In this document: positions 1-8,515 of the stretch, in pieces
Position numbering within the stretch: the stretch's first letter is position 1
Layout: each line of letters begins with the position of its first letter
Origin: Desulfobulbaceae bacterium DB1
GTDB taxonomy: Bacteria > Desulfobacterota > Desulfobulbia > Desulfobulbales > SURF-16
Direction of reading: 5' to 3'
NCBI GenBank assembly: GCA_001914235.1
Contig: MQUF01000026.1
Location: 102,647 to 166,646, forward strand
DNA length: 64,000 nt
Program-made: the position numbers and the translations under genes
The notes under the pieces: model-generated
What the model saw: the letters and a program-made list of their open reading frames with translations, nothing else
What the model was told of the DNA's origin: nothing
Databases searched by the model: none

Positions 1-2286
1 CGCCACATCGGTCAGCCGGTCCGCGTAAATCTTGGTTTCGGCGGAATCGGACCAGGTGCTGTTGACGCCGTCGTTCAGTTTGCGGACGTTTTCGGCGATC
101 TCGGTCACCCCGATTGACGCCTCCTTGACCGAGGTTGCCACTTCTTCCTTGATGACCCGGGTAAAGGAGGAGATGGTTCGCACCACCTCTTCGGCATGGT
201 CCGAGGTGGCGGCCACGGTGCGGGCTATTTCGCCCACCGTGGCGGTCTGCTCCTCCACCGCGGCGGCGATGGTGGTGTTGATTTCATCAACCTCCCGGTT
301 GATCTCGTAGGTTTCGGAGATGGAATCGGACACCTCGGTGGTGTGGCCCTGGATCTGCTTGATTTGCTGGACGATCTCGTCAGTGGCATGCGCCGTTTGC
401 TTGGCAAGTTCCTTCACTTCGCCGGCAACCACGGCAAAACCCTTGCCCGCGTCGCCGGCCCGGGCCGCCTCGATGGTGGCATTGAGGGCCAGCAGCTTGG
501 TTTGCTCGGTGATTTCCGTGATCATGTTGATGACATTATTGATGCTTGCGGCAGAGCTGTTGAGGGCATCCATTTTTTCCCGGGATGTCGTGTTGTTTCT
601 AATGGCCTTGTTGGCCAGACCCTGGGCGGTCTGGCAGTTTTGCGCCACCTCCTTGAAGGAACTGGTCAGCTCTTCCGCCGCCACCGCCACCGAGCGGATG
701 TTGTGGGCCATTTCCACACTGTTCTGATTGATGGAGTCGGCCTCGTCGGCGATTTTCCCGGTTGTCTCGGAAACGATCTTGATGTTGGTGGAAATCTCTT
801 CCGCGGCCCCGGCGACAATTCCCGCCTGGTGGGCCATGGACTCCGCCGTCCGGGACATGACGGCGGAGGATTCACGGAGCCGATCCGAGGTAAAGGAAAC
901 CAGCGAGCTGTCGTTGGCCACATCGAGCAGGGTTTCCTTCATGCCGCTTCGCATGTTGTTCAGCGATGAACAGAGGTTGCCGATTTCGTTTGTGCAACGA
1001 ACCGGAATGACGCTGGTAAAATCACCGTCCCCAAGCCGGGAGGCAAATCCGGCGCATTCGCCGATGGGGTCGGCGAATTTTTTGGCCAGCCACATGAATC
1101 CCAGGCAGACCAGTCCGGCGATGACGCTCACGGCAAGGAGGATTTTCAGGAAAAGAGCGGTCATGGCGGCGGATGTCTTCCGGGCATGCTCCGCCACCTG
1201 GACTTCGATGTCATCAATATATTCGCCGGTGCCGATGATCCAGTCGAAGGGCGCAAAGAGACGGACATAGGAGAGTTTCGGCTGTTGCTCCGTCAAGCCG
1301 TCCTTGGTCGGTTTGGGCCACAGGTAGTCGACAAAGCCCTCCCCCTTTTCCTTCGCAACATCGACAAAGGCCTTGAAAAGGTTTTCCCCTTTGCCCAGGG
1401 CGCAGTTGTATTTGGGATCGTCCAGGATCTTGCCGTCCAGGGCGGGGGAGATCGGGTGCATGATCATTTTCGGGAAAGGCGCGCCGGTGTCGTTGATCCA
1501 GAAGTAGCCCTTGCCGTCATTGAAGCGGATCTTGGCGATATCGGTCATGCTTTTTTCCCTGGCATCGGCCAGGGCGTCATCCACGTAAATGCCGGTTCCC
1601 ATGATCCAGCCCCATTCCGGCACCAGGCGGACATAGGAGAGTTTCGGCTGTTGCTCCGTCAAGCCGTCCTTGGTCGGTTTGGGCCACAGGTAGTCGACAA
1701 AGCCCTCCCCCTTTTCCTTCGCAACATCGACAAAGGCCTTGAAAAGGTTTTCCCCTTTGCCCAGGGCGCAGTTGTATTTGGCATCATCCAGCACCCGGCC
1801 GTTTAAGGCGGGCGCGGTGGGATGCATGATCATTTTCGGATAGGGCGAACCCGTATCATTGACCCAGACGTAGCCTTTCCCCCCGTCATAACGAATCTTT
1901 TCAATCTGCCGCAGGGCCCGCTCCTTGGCCTCTTCGACGGTCAGGGCGCCTGCCGCCGTTTCCTCCCTGGCCGTGCGGACGATATTTTCCGCGATATCGA
2001 TGATGTTTTTCAGCTCGTTTCCATAGCGTTTCTCCAGGTAGGCCCGGTCCGTGGCGTTTTCGTAATTTGCCTGGAGGATTTCATGGGCAATGTTGACATA
2101 GCTTTTCAGGTTATCCTGCACGGCAGCCATCTCCGCCTGCCGGAATGCCTGCATTTCCTGATCGCGATTCCCGGACATGGTGAGATAGATGGTCATGATG
2201 ACAACAAGCATGGCCAGGAAAAGAACCAGGTTGTTGGAAACAATCAACTGCCAGCGGATTTTCATGTTTTTCAGGGATAGACCCAT
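1..2286 (-). CDS. Methyl-accepting chemotaxis protein, double Cache sensor (3' end outside window)
   Basis: Transmembrane chemoreceptor that should sense a small periplasmic ligand and signal to CheA/CheW. The start at 2286 follows an AGGAG-type ribosome site. Residues about 10-32 form the first membrane segment. Two consecutive Cache-type periplasmic modules follow (about 75-200 and 200-320), each with a KGYxW(V/I)NDTG core and the [15 protein letters not shown] stretch. A second membrane segment lies near 335-355, then a HAMP-like region and a long coiled-coil signalling domain. The signalling tip is visible ([20 protein letters not shown]), so the family call is secure. The frame is open to base 1, giving 762 codons here; the C-terminus is cut by the window edge. 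The two Cache modules share a perfectly identical 154-bp block (1262-1415 and 1628-1781). Confidence 0.93.
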   Translation of the reverse strand, partial: MGLSLKNMKIRWQLIVSNNLVLFLAMLVVIMTIYLTMSGNRDQEMQAFRQAEMAAVQDNLKSYVNIAHEILQANYENATDRAYLEKRYGNELKNIIDIAENIVRTAREETAAGALTVEEAKERALRQIEKIRYDGGKGYVWVNDTGSPYPKMIMHPTAPALNGRVLDDAKYNCALGKGENLFKAFVDVAKEKGEGFVDYLWPKPTKDGLTEQQPKLSYVRLVPEWGWIMGTGIYVDDALADAREKSMTDIAKIRFNDGKGYFWINDTGAPFPKMIMHPISPALDGKILDDPKYNCALGKGENLFKAFVDVAKEKGEGFVDYLWPKPTKDGLTEQQPKLSYVRLFAPFDWIIGTGEYIDDIEVQVAEHARKTSAAMTALFLKILLAVSVIAGLVCLGFMWLAKKFADPIGECAGFASRLGDGDFTSVIPVRCTNEIGNLCSSLNNMRSGMKETLLDVANDSSLVSFTSDRLRESSAVMSRTAESMAHQAGIVAGAAEEISTNIKIVSETTGKIADEADSINQNSVEMAHNIRSVAVAAEELTSSFKEVAQNCQTAQGLANKAIRNNTTSREKMDALNSSAASINNVINMITEITEQTKLLALNATIEAARAGDAGKGFAVVAGEVKELAKQTAHATDEIVQQIKQIQGHTTEVSDSISETYEINREVDEINTTIAAAVEEQTATVGEIARTVAATSDHAEEVVRTISSFTRVIKEEVATSVKEASIGVTEIAENVRKLNDGVNSTWSDSAETKIYADRLTDVA
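1262..1781. repeat. Exact 154-bp internal duplication in the chemoreceptor gene
   Basis: Bases 1262-1415 and 1628-1781 are identical and lie 366 bp (122 codons) apart, so the reading frame is kept. The flanking parts of the two Cache modules differ at many positions. This points to recent homogenisation of one half of a tandemly duplicated domain. Confidence 0.95.
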
Positions 2287-2417
2287 TCAGGCACTCCTTT
2301 GTTGTTGTGGTGGCGAAGGCAAAGCGAAAGACACCCTTCCCCCCTGGATGGGGAGAGGGTGGTATTCCTTTGAATATAGAAGAGTATGGGGTAATTTTTA
2401 TATGGGAATCAAGGGAA

Positions 2418-2540
2418 TTATGATCCTCTCAGGACTTTTTTACAGACATCGGCAAAATTGGCAACGGTGTACGGTTTGGGGATGACGGCACGGAAACCGT
2501 ACTGCTCATAAGTCGAGATTATCGAGCACCGATGTGAGGC
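2418..2540 (-). pseudogene. Fossil C-terminus of a response-regulator receiver domain
   Basis: Forty codons ending in a stop at 2418-2420 read as the last helix and strand of a CheY-like receiver. The YGFRAVIPKPY segment contains the conserved Lys-Pro pair, followed by an amphipathic helix ending in KKVLRGS. An in-frame stop at 2541-2543 and the absence of any start or phospho-acceptor region show that the rest is gone. It is probably the tail of a lost hybrid histidine kinase, left between the chemoreceptor and the CoA-binding gene. Confidence 0.7.
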
Positions 2541-2582
2541 TTATTGCGGCCGGTGCGGCGTTGTTCGGCGAAAAAACCATTG

Positions 2583-2987
2583 TTACACCATCGAGGCGTG
2601 ATCGATTTTCATGCAGCGATCCATCACCACCCGCAGGCCATGTTCCCGGGCCAGCCGGGCCGCTTCGTCGTTGACAATTCCTTCCTGCATCCAAACGGCC
2701 TTTGCCTTGATCCGCACGGCCTGTTCCACCACGGCCGGCACCTCTTCGGGACGGCGGAAGATATCAACCACGTCGACCGGACCCGGGATGTCCAGCAGGC
2801 TCGGGTAGCAGATTTCGCCGAGGATTTCGGATTGACCGGGATTGACCGGGATGATCCGATAGCCCACGTCCTGCAGGTAGCGGGCCACCTGATTGCTGGG
2901 CCGGTTCTCCTTGGGCGACAGTCCGACCACGGCGATGGTGTGGCTGTTTTTCAGAATGAATTCGATTTCCTTCAGGTTGGTCAGCAT
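2583..2987 (-). CDS. CoA-binding domain protein (YccU type)
   Basis: A 134-residue single-domain Rossmann protein of the small CoA-binding family related to the N-terminus of succinyl-CoA synthetase alpha. The nucleotide-binding start is visible at about residues 17-30 (IAVVGLSPKENRPSN). Further family signatures are VNPG, VDIFRRPEEVP and the WMQEGIVNDEAA segment. The start at 2987 is preceded by a GAGGAG ribosome site; a longer open frame upstream lacks one and would overlap the divergent cooT-like gene. The cellular role of this family is poorly defined; it binds CoA or an acyl-CoA in related structures. It stands alone and is divergent from the CooT-type gene. Confidence 0.88.
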   Translation of the reverse strand: MLTNLKEIEFILKNSHTIAVVGLSPKENRPSNQVARYLQDVGYRIIPVNPGQSEILGEICYPSLLDIPGPVDVVDIFRRPEEVPAVVEQAVRIKAKAVWMQEGIVNDEAARLAREHGLRVVMDRCMKIDHASMV

Positions 2988-3131
2988 TGATTGTCTCTCC
3001 TCGTCTATCTTTTGTCGTGTGACTTCCGGCGTGCCCCTCATATTATTTTCTGGCGGTTTTTTCTGAATTTTGCAATAGTGCCGACAACTTTTTTGTTCGG
3101 ATTGACAACTCTTGCGGTGGAGGGGGCTATC

Positions 3132-3341
3132 ATGTGCCAGATGAGCGTGGTCTATGAAAAAAACGGGGAACGGGAAATTGTCATGGAAAACGTCACCTTT
3201 CTTGAGGTTGATGCAGCCGGCGTGCGGGTCAGCACCCTGTTTGCCGAACCGCGGGTTATTGCCGCCTCTTATGTCAAAAAAATAGATTTCATGGGCGGGG
3301 TGGTCACCCTTGCCCCTGTCGGAGAAGAAAAAAATGGCTGA
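3132..3341 (+). CDS. CooT-type nickel-binding protein
   Basis: A 69-residue protein starting MCQMSVVY, matching the CooT family. In that family an N-terminal Cys-2 binds nickel and helps mature carbon monoxide dehydrogenase or related enzymes. The body is a compact beta-rich fold with VTFLEVDAAGVRV and a C-terminal KIDFMGGVVTL strand. The start is chosen for Cys at position 2 and the GGAGGGGG ribosome site just upstream. It overlaps the next gene by 8 bp, so the two are translationally coupled. No CODH gene lies in the window, so the enzyme served is unknown. Confidence 0.82.
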   Translation: MCQMSVVYEKNGEREIVMENVTFLEVDAAGVRVSTLFAEPRVIAASYVKKIDFMGGVVTLAPVGEEKNG

Positions 3342-3591
3342 GCACAAGGAACTGACCGAACTGGAAAAACTGCGGGTGCTGATTCCTCACTGGATCGAAC
3401 ACAGCCGCAGCCATCAGCATGAATTTGCCAAATGGCTGGACGTGGCGAAAAAAGAAGGGGCCGCTGAAACAGCCGAGGCCATCGGCAAGGCAATGGAAAA
3501 AATGGCCAAAACGGACAAATATCTGCAAAAGGCGCTGGAGAGTCTGGGCGGTGCGGCGGAGGGGCATCACCACCACGACCACCATCATTAG
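3334..3591 (+). CDS. Small His-rich protein coupled to CooT-like gene
   Basis: An 85-residue helical protein (LEKLRVLIPHWIEHSRSH near residues 9-26) ending in a histidine cluster with eight His among the last ten residues. The His tail and the 8-bp overlap with the CooT-type nickel gene suggest a metal-loading or metal-storage partner. That is inference; similar short helical domains occur next to metal ABC transporter and CooT genes in anaerobes. The start is the first ATG inside the cooT-like 3' end; a longer frame starting 24 bp earlier lies wholly within the upstream gene. Confidence 0.75.
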   Translation: MAEHKELTELEKLRVLIPHWIEHSRSHQHEFAKWLDVAKKEGAAETAEAIGKAMEKMAKTDKYLQKALESLGGAAEGHHHHDHHH

Positions 3592-3612
3592 AGACATTCC
3601 GTAAATGACGGT

Positions 3613-3732
3613 TTTTCGCCACGGAGCACACGGAGCACACGGAGCACGCAGAGGTAACATGCTGTAATTTAAAATATTTTCTCTGCGCCCTCTGTGCTCT
3701 CAGGGGTAAAAAAAAGACTTTTTACGGGTTTA
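3613..3732. repeat. REP1 dispersed palindromic element
   Basis: An imperfect palindrome built from CACGGAGCACACGGAG on the left and CTCTGCGCCCTCTGTG on the right around an A+T-rich centre. Related copies are near 26938-27038, 29318-29412 and 57088-57190. This copy closes the cooT operon and may act as its terminator. Confidence 0.85.
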
Positions 3733-3752
3733 TCTTTTTTGATGCGTGCGCC

Positions 3753-4373
3753 TCAAAAAAGCGGCAGCCCGGCAATCTCCATGAAGCTGTCCACATGGTA
3801 TTCCGCGTCAAGCGCGCGGTTCTTGAAGGCGATCAGCCGCATGCCGACGCTGCTTGCGTGCTGCCGGTCGATGATGGAGTCGCCGATGTAGATGGATTCA
3901 TCCACCCGGCGGCCGAAATGGTCGAGGATGGCCAGCAGGGCGTCGGGATGCGGCTTGGGCCTCTCCACGTCAAAGGCGGTTACCACCTTGCCGAAATAGG
4001 GGGAAAGGCCGAAGATGTCCAGGATATTGCGCATGGTGTTGGTCCGGTTGGTGCTGATCGCCCGATCGCAGCGGGGGGTGAGGAACTGCAGGAATTCAAT
4101 CAGATCCGGCTCCATGTGCATGTACTGCAAAAACGGCTGGTAGTCGAGATCGGCCCGGTATTGTTCCGCTTTTTCTATGTCCGCCGGATAATGACGCAGG
4201 ATATGGCGCACCGAATCCATCACGTTATGGATATGAACGTATTCAAGCTCCTCTGCGTCCATGGGCGGGTGGCCGAGGACTGCGAGGATATGGTCGTAAT
4301 ACATTCGGTTGGCGTTTTTTGAGTCGAACATGACGCCGTCGCAATCAAAGATGACAAGTTTTATTTCGGACAT
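3753..4373 (-). CDS. HAD-superfamily hydrolase (phosphoglycolate-phosphatase-like)
   Basis: A 206-residue haloacid-dehalogenase phosphatase. Motif I is FDCDGV (nucleophile Asp about residue 9, acid/base Asp about 11). Motif II is the STNRT segment near 110. Motif III Lys lies in the ERPKPHPDALL segment and motif IV is GDSIID near 160. The helical cap between motifs I and II is type C1, so small phosphomonoesters such as phosphoglycolate or a nucleotide are plausible; the substrate cannot be fixed from sequence. No convincing Shine-Dalgarno precedes the ATG, where an A-run separates it from a REP2 element. It is transcribed alone. Confidence 0.87.
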   Translation of the reverse strand: MSEIKLVIFDCDGVMFDSKNANRMYYDHILAVLGHPPMDAEELEYVHIHNVMDSVRHILRHYPADIEKAEQYRADLDYQPFLQYMHMEPDLIEFLQFLTPRCDRAISTNRTNTMRNILDIFGLSPYFGKVVTAFDVERPKPHPDALLAILDHFGRRVDESIYIGDSIIDRQHASSVGMRLIAFKNRALDAEYHVDSFMEIAGLPLF

Positions 4374-4390
4374 TTTTTTTTATGAATGGA

Positions 4391-4510
4391 TTGTAACTAT
4401 CCAGCTGTTTAGACTGTAGACTGAAGGCTATAGGGCTGCCGGTACTGTCGTATTACATATTTTAGGCGCTTTTCCTTCAGTCTACAGCCTATCTACCTGG
4501 ATAGTTACAA
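4391..4510. repeat. REP2 dispersed palindromic element
   Basis: A long inverted repeat whose outer arms read GTAACTATCCAG and CTGGATAGTTAC. Inner arms are built from AGACTGAAGG/CCTTCAGTCT, with a short loop around TACATATTTTAGG. Close copies are at 29419-29543 and, more diverged, at about 23615-23753 and 49475-49590. Confidence 0.9.
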
Positions 4511-4537
4511 TGGATTTTAATTGAGGAAGAAGTCAGT

Positions 4538-4735
4538 TATTCCGGCTCCCGGCTCCCGGCTCCCGGCTCCCGGCTCCCGGCTCCCGGCTCCCGGCTCCCG
4601 GCTCCTGACTCCTGGCTTCTGACTTCTGGCTTCTGACTTCTGGCTTCTGACTTCTGGCTTCTGACTTCTGGCTTCTGACTTCTGGCTTCTGACTTCTGAC
4701 TTCTGACTTCTGACTTCTGACTTCTGACTTCTCCG
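4538..4735. repeat. Heptamer array, reverse-complement orientation
   Basis: About 28 tandem 7-bp units. The left part is CTCCCGG units and the right part alternates CTTCTGA and CTTCTGG variants. The array ends about 20 bp before the nadB start and occupies most of the gap upstream of it. Confidence 0.95.
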
Positions 4736-4755
4736 AAGAAAGGTATTCGTTAAAT

Positions 4756-6399
4756 ATGACCTTGGCAACAGATTTTCTCGTTATCGGCTCCGGAATTTCC
4801 GGATTATCCTTTGCCCTGAAGGCGGCCCGGCTGGGCCACGTCATCCTGGTGACCAAGAAAAACCGGGTTGACACGGCGACAAATCTTGCCCAGGGCGGCA
4901 TCGCCGCGGTGCTCTCGGAGCATGATTCCTTTGCCATGCATATCGAGGATACCCTCAAGGCGGGCGACGGCCTGTGCGATGAAGAGGTGGTGCGACTGGT
5001 GGTGGAAAGCGGGCCTGAGCGCGTCCGGGAGCTGATTGATCTCGGCGTTTCCTTTACCAGGGATGAGCGGAATGATGCCCGTCTTGACCTGGGACGTGAA
5101 GGCGGCCACTCGGCCCGGCGCATTGCCCATGCCCGGGATCTCACCGGCCGGGAGATCGAGCGCGGGCTGCTGAACCAGGTTGCCCGCAACGACAATATCA
5201 CCGTGCTGGAGGATCATCTGTCGGTTGACCTGCTGATTGCCTCCAGGGCCGGGATCCCGGTGAGCGGGCCTTTTCCGGACCGCTGCCTGGGCGCCTATAT
5301 CCTCGACCGGCAAGACAACTCCATCAAGCCCTATCTGGCCCGGACCACGGTGCTTTGCACCGGCGGGGCGGGAAAGGTCTATCTTTATACCACCAATCCC
5401 GACATCGCCACCGGCGACGGCATTGCCATGGCCTACCGGGCCGGAGCCAAGGTGGCCAATCTGGAATTCGTCCAGTTTCACCCCACCTGTCTGTATCATC
5501 CCCAGGCCAAAAATTTTCTCATATCCGAGGCGGTGCGCGGCGAAGGCGGTCGCCTGGTGGACAGGCACGGCACAGCCTTTATGGAAAAATACGATTCGCG
5601 CGGCGATCTGGCCACCCGGGATGCGGTGGCCCGGGCCATCGATTCCGAGATGAAGGCCAGCGGCGACGACAATGTCTTTCTCGACATCACCCATAAACCG
5701 GCGGATTTTGTCAGGAAACGGTTCCCCAACATTTACGCGACCTGCCTGTCCTACGGCATCGACATCACCCGCGAGCCGATCCCGGTGGTGCCGGCCGCCC
5801 ATTACATGTGCGGCGGGGTGTTGACCGACATCATGGGCCGTACCTCCATCGAGAACCTCTATGCCTTCGGCGAAACCGCCTGCACCGGGCTGCACGGCGG
5901 CAATCGACTGGCCAGCAACTCACTGCTCGAGGCGGTGGTTTTTGCGCATCAGGCCTGGCTGCAGTGTGAAAAGGAATGGCCGGAAGTGAGCAAACGCCCC
6001 TTCCCCCAAGTGTCCGGCTGGTATGCCGGCAAGGCGGAACGGATCGAGGAGTGCGTGCTGATCAGCCACAACTGGGACCAGCTCCGTCGGCTGATGTGGA
6101 ATTACGTCGGTATTGTCCGCTCGGAAAAACGGCTGAGCCTGGTGAAGAAGCGGATGCGGCCCATCCTTGACGAAGTGGCCCAGCATTTCCGCGACTATCT
6201 GCTGACCCCGGACCTCATTGAACTGCGCAACCTGGCCCTGGTGGCGGAACTCATCGTTTGTTGCGCCATGAAGAGGAAGGAGTCCAGGGGGCTTCATTAC
6301 CTGCTTGATTACCCGCGGCGGGATGATGTCAACTGGCGGAAGAACACGGTGCTGTGGAAGGGGCAGGAGCCAGGAGTCAGGAGTCAGAAGTCAGAATAA
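4756..6399 (+). CDS. nadB: L-aspartate oxidase
   Basis: Flavoprotein catalysing oxidation of L-aspartate to iminoaspartate, the first step of NAD biosynthesis with quinolinate synthase. The N-terminal FAD-binding GSGISGLSFALKAA motif is at about residues 11-24. The succinate-dehydrogenase-like core follows (NLAQGGIAAV, GREGGHSARRI, EFVQFHPTCL, AAHYMCGGV, GLHGGNRLASNSLLEA). A helical C-terminal domain completes the expected length of about 530-540 residues. The last residues (QEPGVRSQKSE) come from a forward heptamer array that has read into the gene, so the native end is lost or extended. An AAGG site precedes the start. nadA and nadC are not in the window. Confidence 0.95.
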   Translation: MTLATDFLVIGSGISGLSFALKAARLGHVILVTKKNRVDTATNLAQGGIAAVLSEHDSFAMHIEDTLKAGDGLCDEEVVRLVVESGPERVRELIDLGVSFTRDERNDARLDLGREGGHSARRIAHARDLTGREIERGLLNQVARNDNITVLEDHLSVDLLIASRAGIPVSGPFPDRCLGAYILDRQDNSIKPYLARTTVLCTGGAGKVYLYTTNPDIATGDGIAMAYRAGAKVANLEFVQFHPTCLYHPQAKNFLISEAVRGEGGRLVDRHGTAFMEKYDSRGDLATRDAVARAIDSEMKASGDDNVFLDITHKPADFVRKRFPNIYATCLSYGIDITREPIPVVPAAHYMCGGVLTDIMGRTSIENLYAFGETACTGLHGGNRLASNSLLEAVVFAHQAWLQCEKEWPEVSKRPFPQVSGWYAGKAERIEECVLISHNWDQLRRLMWNYVGIVRSEKRLSLVKKRMRPILDEVAQHFRDYLLTPDLIELRNLALVAELIVCCAMKRKESRGLHYLLDYPRRDDVNWRKNTVLWKGQEPGVRSQKSE

Positions 6400-6606
6400 A
6401 GGCAATCGTTTTCTTATCTTCCGGCGTCCTTGTTTTGTCAGATGGTAGGGCGGGAATCCTTTCCCGCCGAAATGGTTGTCGGCAAGGGATTGCCGACCTA
6501 CGTTTTTAAGTGTCTTGGTTGGAAAAATCTTGTGTTTTTGCCCCTTGGCCTTACAATCAACTCCCGACTCCCGACTCCTGACTCCTGACTCCTGACTCTT
6601 GACTCC
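6364..6606. repeat. Heptamer inverted pair enclosing a REP3 copy
   Basis: A forward array (AGGAGTC units, 6364-6395) forms the 3' end of nadB, and a reverse array (GACTCCT units, 6560-6606) lies before the lipoprotein stop. Between them is a REP3 palindromic element at 6445-6501. The complete unit can fold as a long stem with the REP3 at its tip. Confidence 0.85.
6445..6501. repeat. REP3 dispersed element (two-hairpin)
   Basis: Two adjacent hairpins, GCGGGAATCC..TTTCCCGC and GTCGGCAAGG..TTGCCGAC, bounded by GTAGG and CCTAC. This is the archetype of the most frequent element in the window. Confidence 0.9.
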
Positions 6607-6615
6607 TTTATTTTG

Positions 6616-7860
6616 TCAAAAAATATTAAAAAAGGATTTTTTCTCTTTTTCCGCTTCAGCCGGCTTGTTTTCTCCTTCCGGCTTGTCAACGACCGGCGCT
6701 TCATAGCCGATGGCGGAATCGAAAATTCCCCGCTGGGTCAAGGCCTCGGTGAGATCGGCGCCGGTCAGGTCGGCCTTGGTGAAATTGGCTTTGATCAGGT
6801 AGCTTTTTTTCAGGTTGGCCCCCTTCAGGTCAGCCTCGGTCAGATCAGCCCAGTGCAGATTGGCCTCTTCCATGTCGGCGTTGGTCAGCACCGCGTCTTC
6901 CAGAACGGCATCCACCATGCGGGCATTGACGAGAACGGCCCCGCTGAGATTTGCGCTTTCAAGCTTTGCCCCTTCCAGATTGGCTCCGGTCAGGTCAGCC
7001 CCTGCCAGATCGGCGGCGGTGAGATCCGCTCCAGCAAGCGTGGCTCCGCCGAGCGTCGCTTTTTTAAGATTGGCTCCCCGCAGCACGGCGCCGGACAGAT
7101 CGGCCTTGGCGAGCTTTGCCCCTTCCAGATCAGCTTTTTTCAGTTCGGCGTTCCGCAGGTTTTCGCCGGTCAGGTCGCAGTGGGCGCATTCCCGGTCATC
7201 CAGCAGATGGCGCTTCTCCCGGGAAGCCGGAGCCGGAGGGGGCGCGCCGAGGTCGGCCGGGGCTGCTTCCTCGTCCAGGTTATCGCTGAAAAGCCCCAGC
7301 TTCCACCAGCTGTCCTTTTTTTTCTCTTCATCGGGGATGACCAGGGTGCGGCTGCTTGCCTGATCCGGGATGATTTCGGTTTTAGCCGAGCTGTCGCTGC
7401 CCGGCATGGACCGGCCCATGCCCACCCCGCTGAAGGAAAGGTCGCTTGCGGCAAGACCGTCAACGGTAAAGGTCGAATCCAGCGAGCCGTCGGAGCGGAA
7501 CATGGTGAAGCCGTCATCCTTTTTAAAGACGATAAAGCAGCGCATCTCCTTCAGGCCCCAGTCGTCGTATGCGAGGCAGAGGGTATTGTCGGGTGTTACC
7601 TTCCAGCGGCCGCCGGTTTTGTCGCCGACGCTGTTCTTGCCGGAGAGTTTGCCGCTGTCGTGCAGAATCACATCCGCCTCGATGGACTTATCCCAGCTCG
7701 AGATATGCAGCACCTTGTCGGTCACCATGGAGGCGACGTCCGCGCCGGAGAGCGGCTGGGCCCCCTGCTCCAGGGCGTCGTTCATGGTGAGTCTTTTGCC
7801 GCAGGCGGAAAGGGCGAGGGGCACGGTCAGGGAAAGGAGCAAAAGGAATTTTCGGTTCAT
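6616..7860 (-). CDS. Pentapeptide-repeat lipoprotein
   Basis: A 414-residue predicted lipoprotein with a signal peptide ending in the lipobox LSAC (Cys about residue 20). The middle part, about 20-215, is a beta-rich region with no recognised fold. About residues 225-380 consist of A(D/N)LxxA pentapeptide repeats (for example LRNAELKKADLEGAKLAKAD), which form a right-handed quadrilateral beta helix. A CAHCDL motif precedes the repeats. The tail is Lys/Glu rich. The start is placed at the Met followed by the Lys-rich signal peptide; a 21-codon upstream extension gives no signal peptide. Membrane anchoring at the outer membrane is expected. The function is unknown; such repeats can bind proteins or act structurally. 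Confidence 0.85.
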   Translation of the reverse strand: MNRKFLLLLSLTVPLALSACGKRLTMNDALEQGAQPLSGADVASMVTDKVLHISSWDKSIEADVILHDSGKLSGKNSVGDKTGGRWKVTPDNTLCLAYDDWGLKEMRCFIVFKKDDGFTMFRSDGSLDSTFTVDGLAASDLSFSGVGMGRSMPGSDSSAKTEIIPDQASSRTLVIPDEEKKKDSWWKLGLFSDNLDEEAAPADLGAPPPAPASREKRHLLDDRECAHCDLTGENLRNAELKKADLEGAKLAKADLSGAVLRGANLKKATLGGATLAGADLTAADLAGADLTGANLEGAKLESANLSGAVLVNARMVDAVLEDAVLTNADMEEANLHWADLTEADLKGANLKKSYLIKANFTKADLTGADLTEALTQRGIFDSAIGYEAPVVDKPEGENKPAEAEKEKKSFFNIF

Positions 7861-7954
7861 GGGCGTCTCGCAATTACATTCTGTGGTTAGGTGATGGTTG
7901 CTTGAATCGCTGCAAAGTACCATTAAGTGATGAGAGAGGCAAGAGGGGAAAGAA

Positions 7955-8072
<118 letters not shown>

Positions 8073-8172
8073 AAAAAGTAACAGGAAGGCCGAAAGACAC
8101 AAAGATATTTTCATTGTAAAACGGCAAGTTTCCTTTGCGGCTTCGCGTGCTGGCGTTAAAATCGTGAATGAC

Positions 8173-8444
8173 GTAGGTCGGCAATCCCTTGCCGACAGCC
8201 ATTTCGGCGGGAAAGGATTCCCGCCCTACCCCACAACCGCCGGGAAGACGGAGAGTAGGTCGGCATTCCTATGCCGACATCAATTTCGGAGGGAAAGGAT
8301 TCCCGCCCTACCATCTACAACCGCCGGGAAGACGGAGAGTAGGTCGGCATTCCTATGCCGACATCCATTTCGGCGGGAAAGGATTCCCGCCCTACCCCAC
8401 ACCCGCGGGAAGACAGAGATTAGGTCGGCAATCCCTTGCCGACA
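8173..8444. repeat. Cluster of four REP3 elements
   Basis: Copies at 8173-8229, 8255-8312 and 8339-8396 are complete two-hairpin units; 8421-8444 is a half unit. They are separated by nearly identical spacers containing CCGCCGGGAAGACGGAGA, so the larger unit of about 84 bp is tandemly repeated. A similar spacer links the copies at 14273-14417. Confidence 0.92.
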
Positions 8445-8455
8445 TCGACACCAGG

Positions 8456-8492
8456 CAAAAAAAAAGCCCTGCGCGAGGCAGGGCTTTCTACA
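8456..8492 (-). terminator. Rho-independent terminator of the porin gene
   Basis: On the minus strand the hairpin AAAGCCCTGC / GCAGGGCTTT with a short loop is followed by a run of T. It lies 24 bp past the stop of the porin gene. Confidence 0.9.
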
Positions 8493-8515
8493 AACAACCA
8501 ACTAATGAGAAAAAA

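Noticed and set aside
196..969. Long plus-strand open frame across the chemoreceptor gene
   Set aside because: It is antisense to a clear chemoreceptor signalling domain and shows no ribosome site or domain.
4517..5201. Minus-strand frames rich in Ser-Gln-Lys repeats
   Set aside because: They are translations of the heptamer array plus antisense of nadB, with no start signals.
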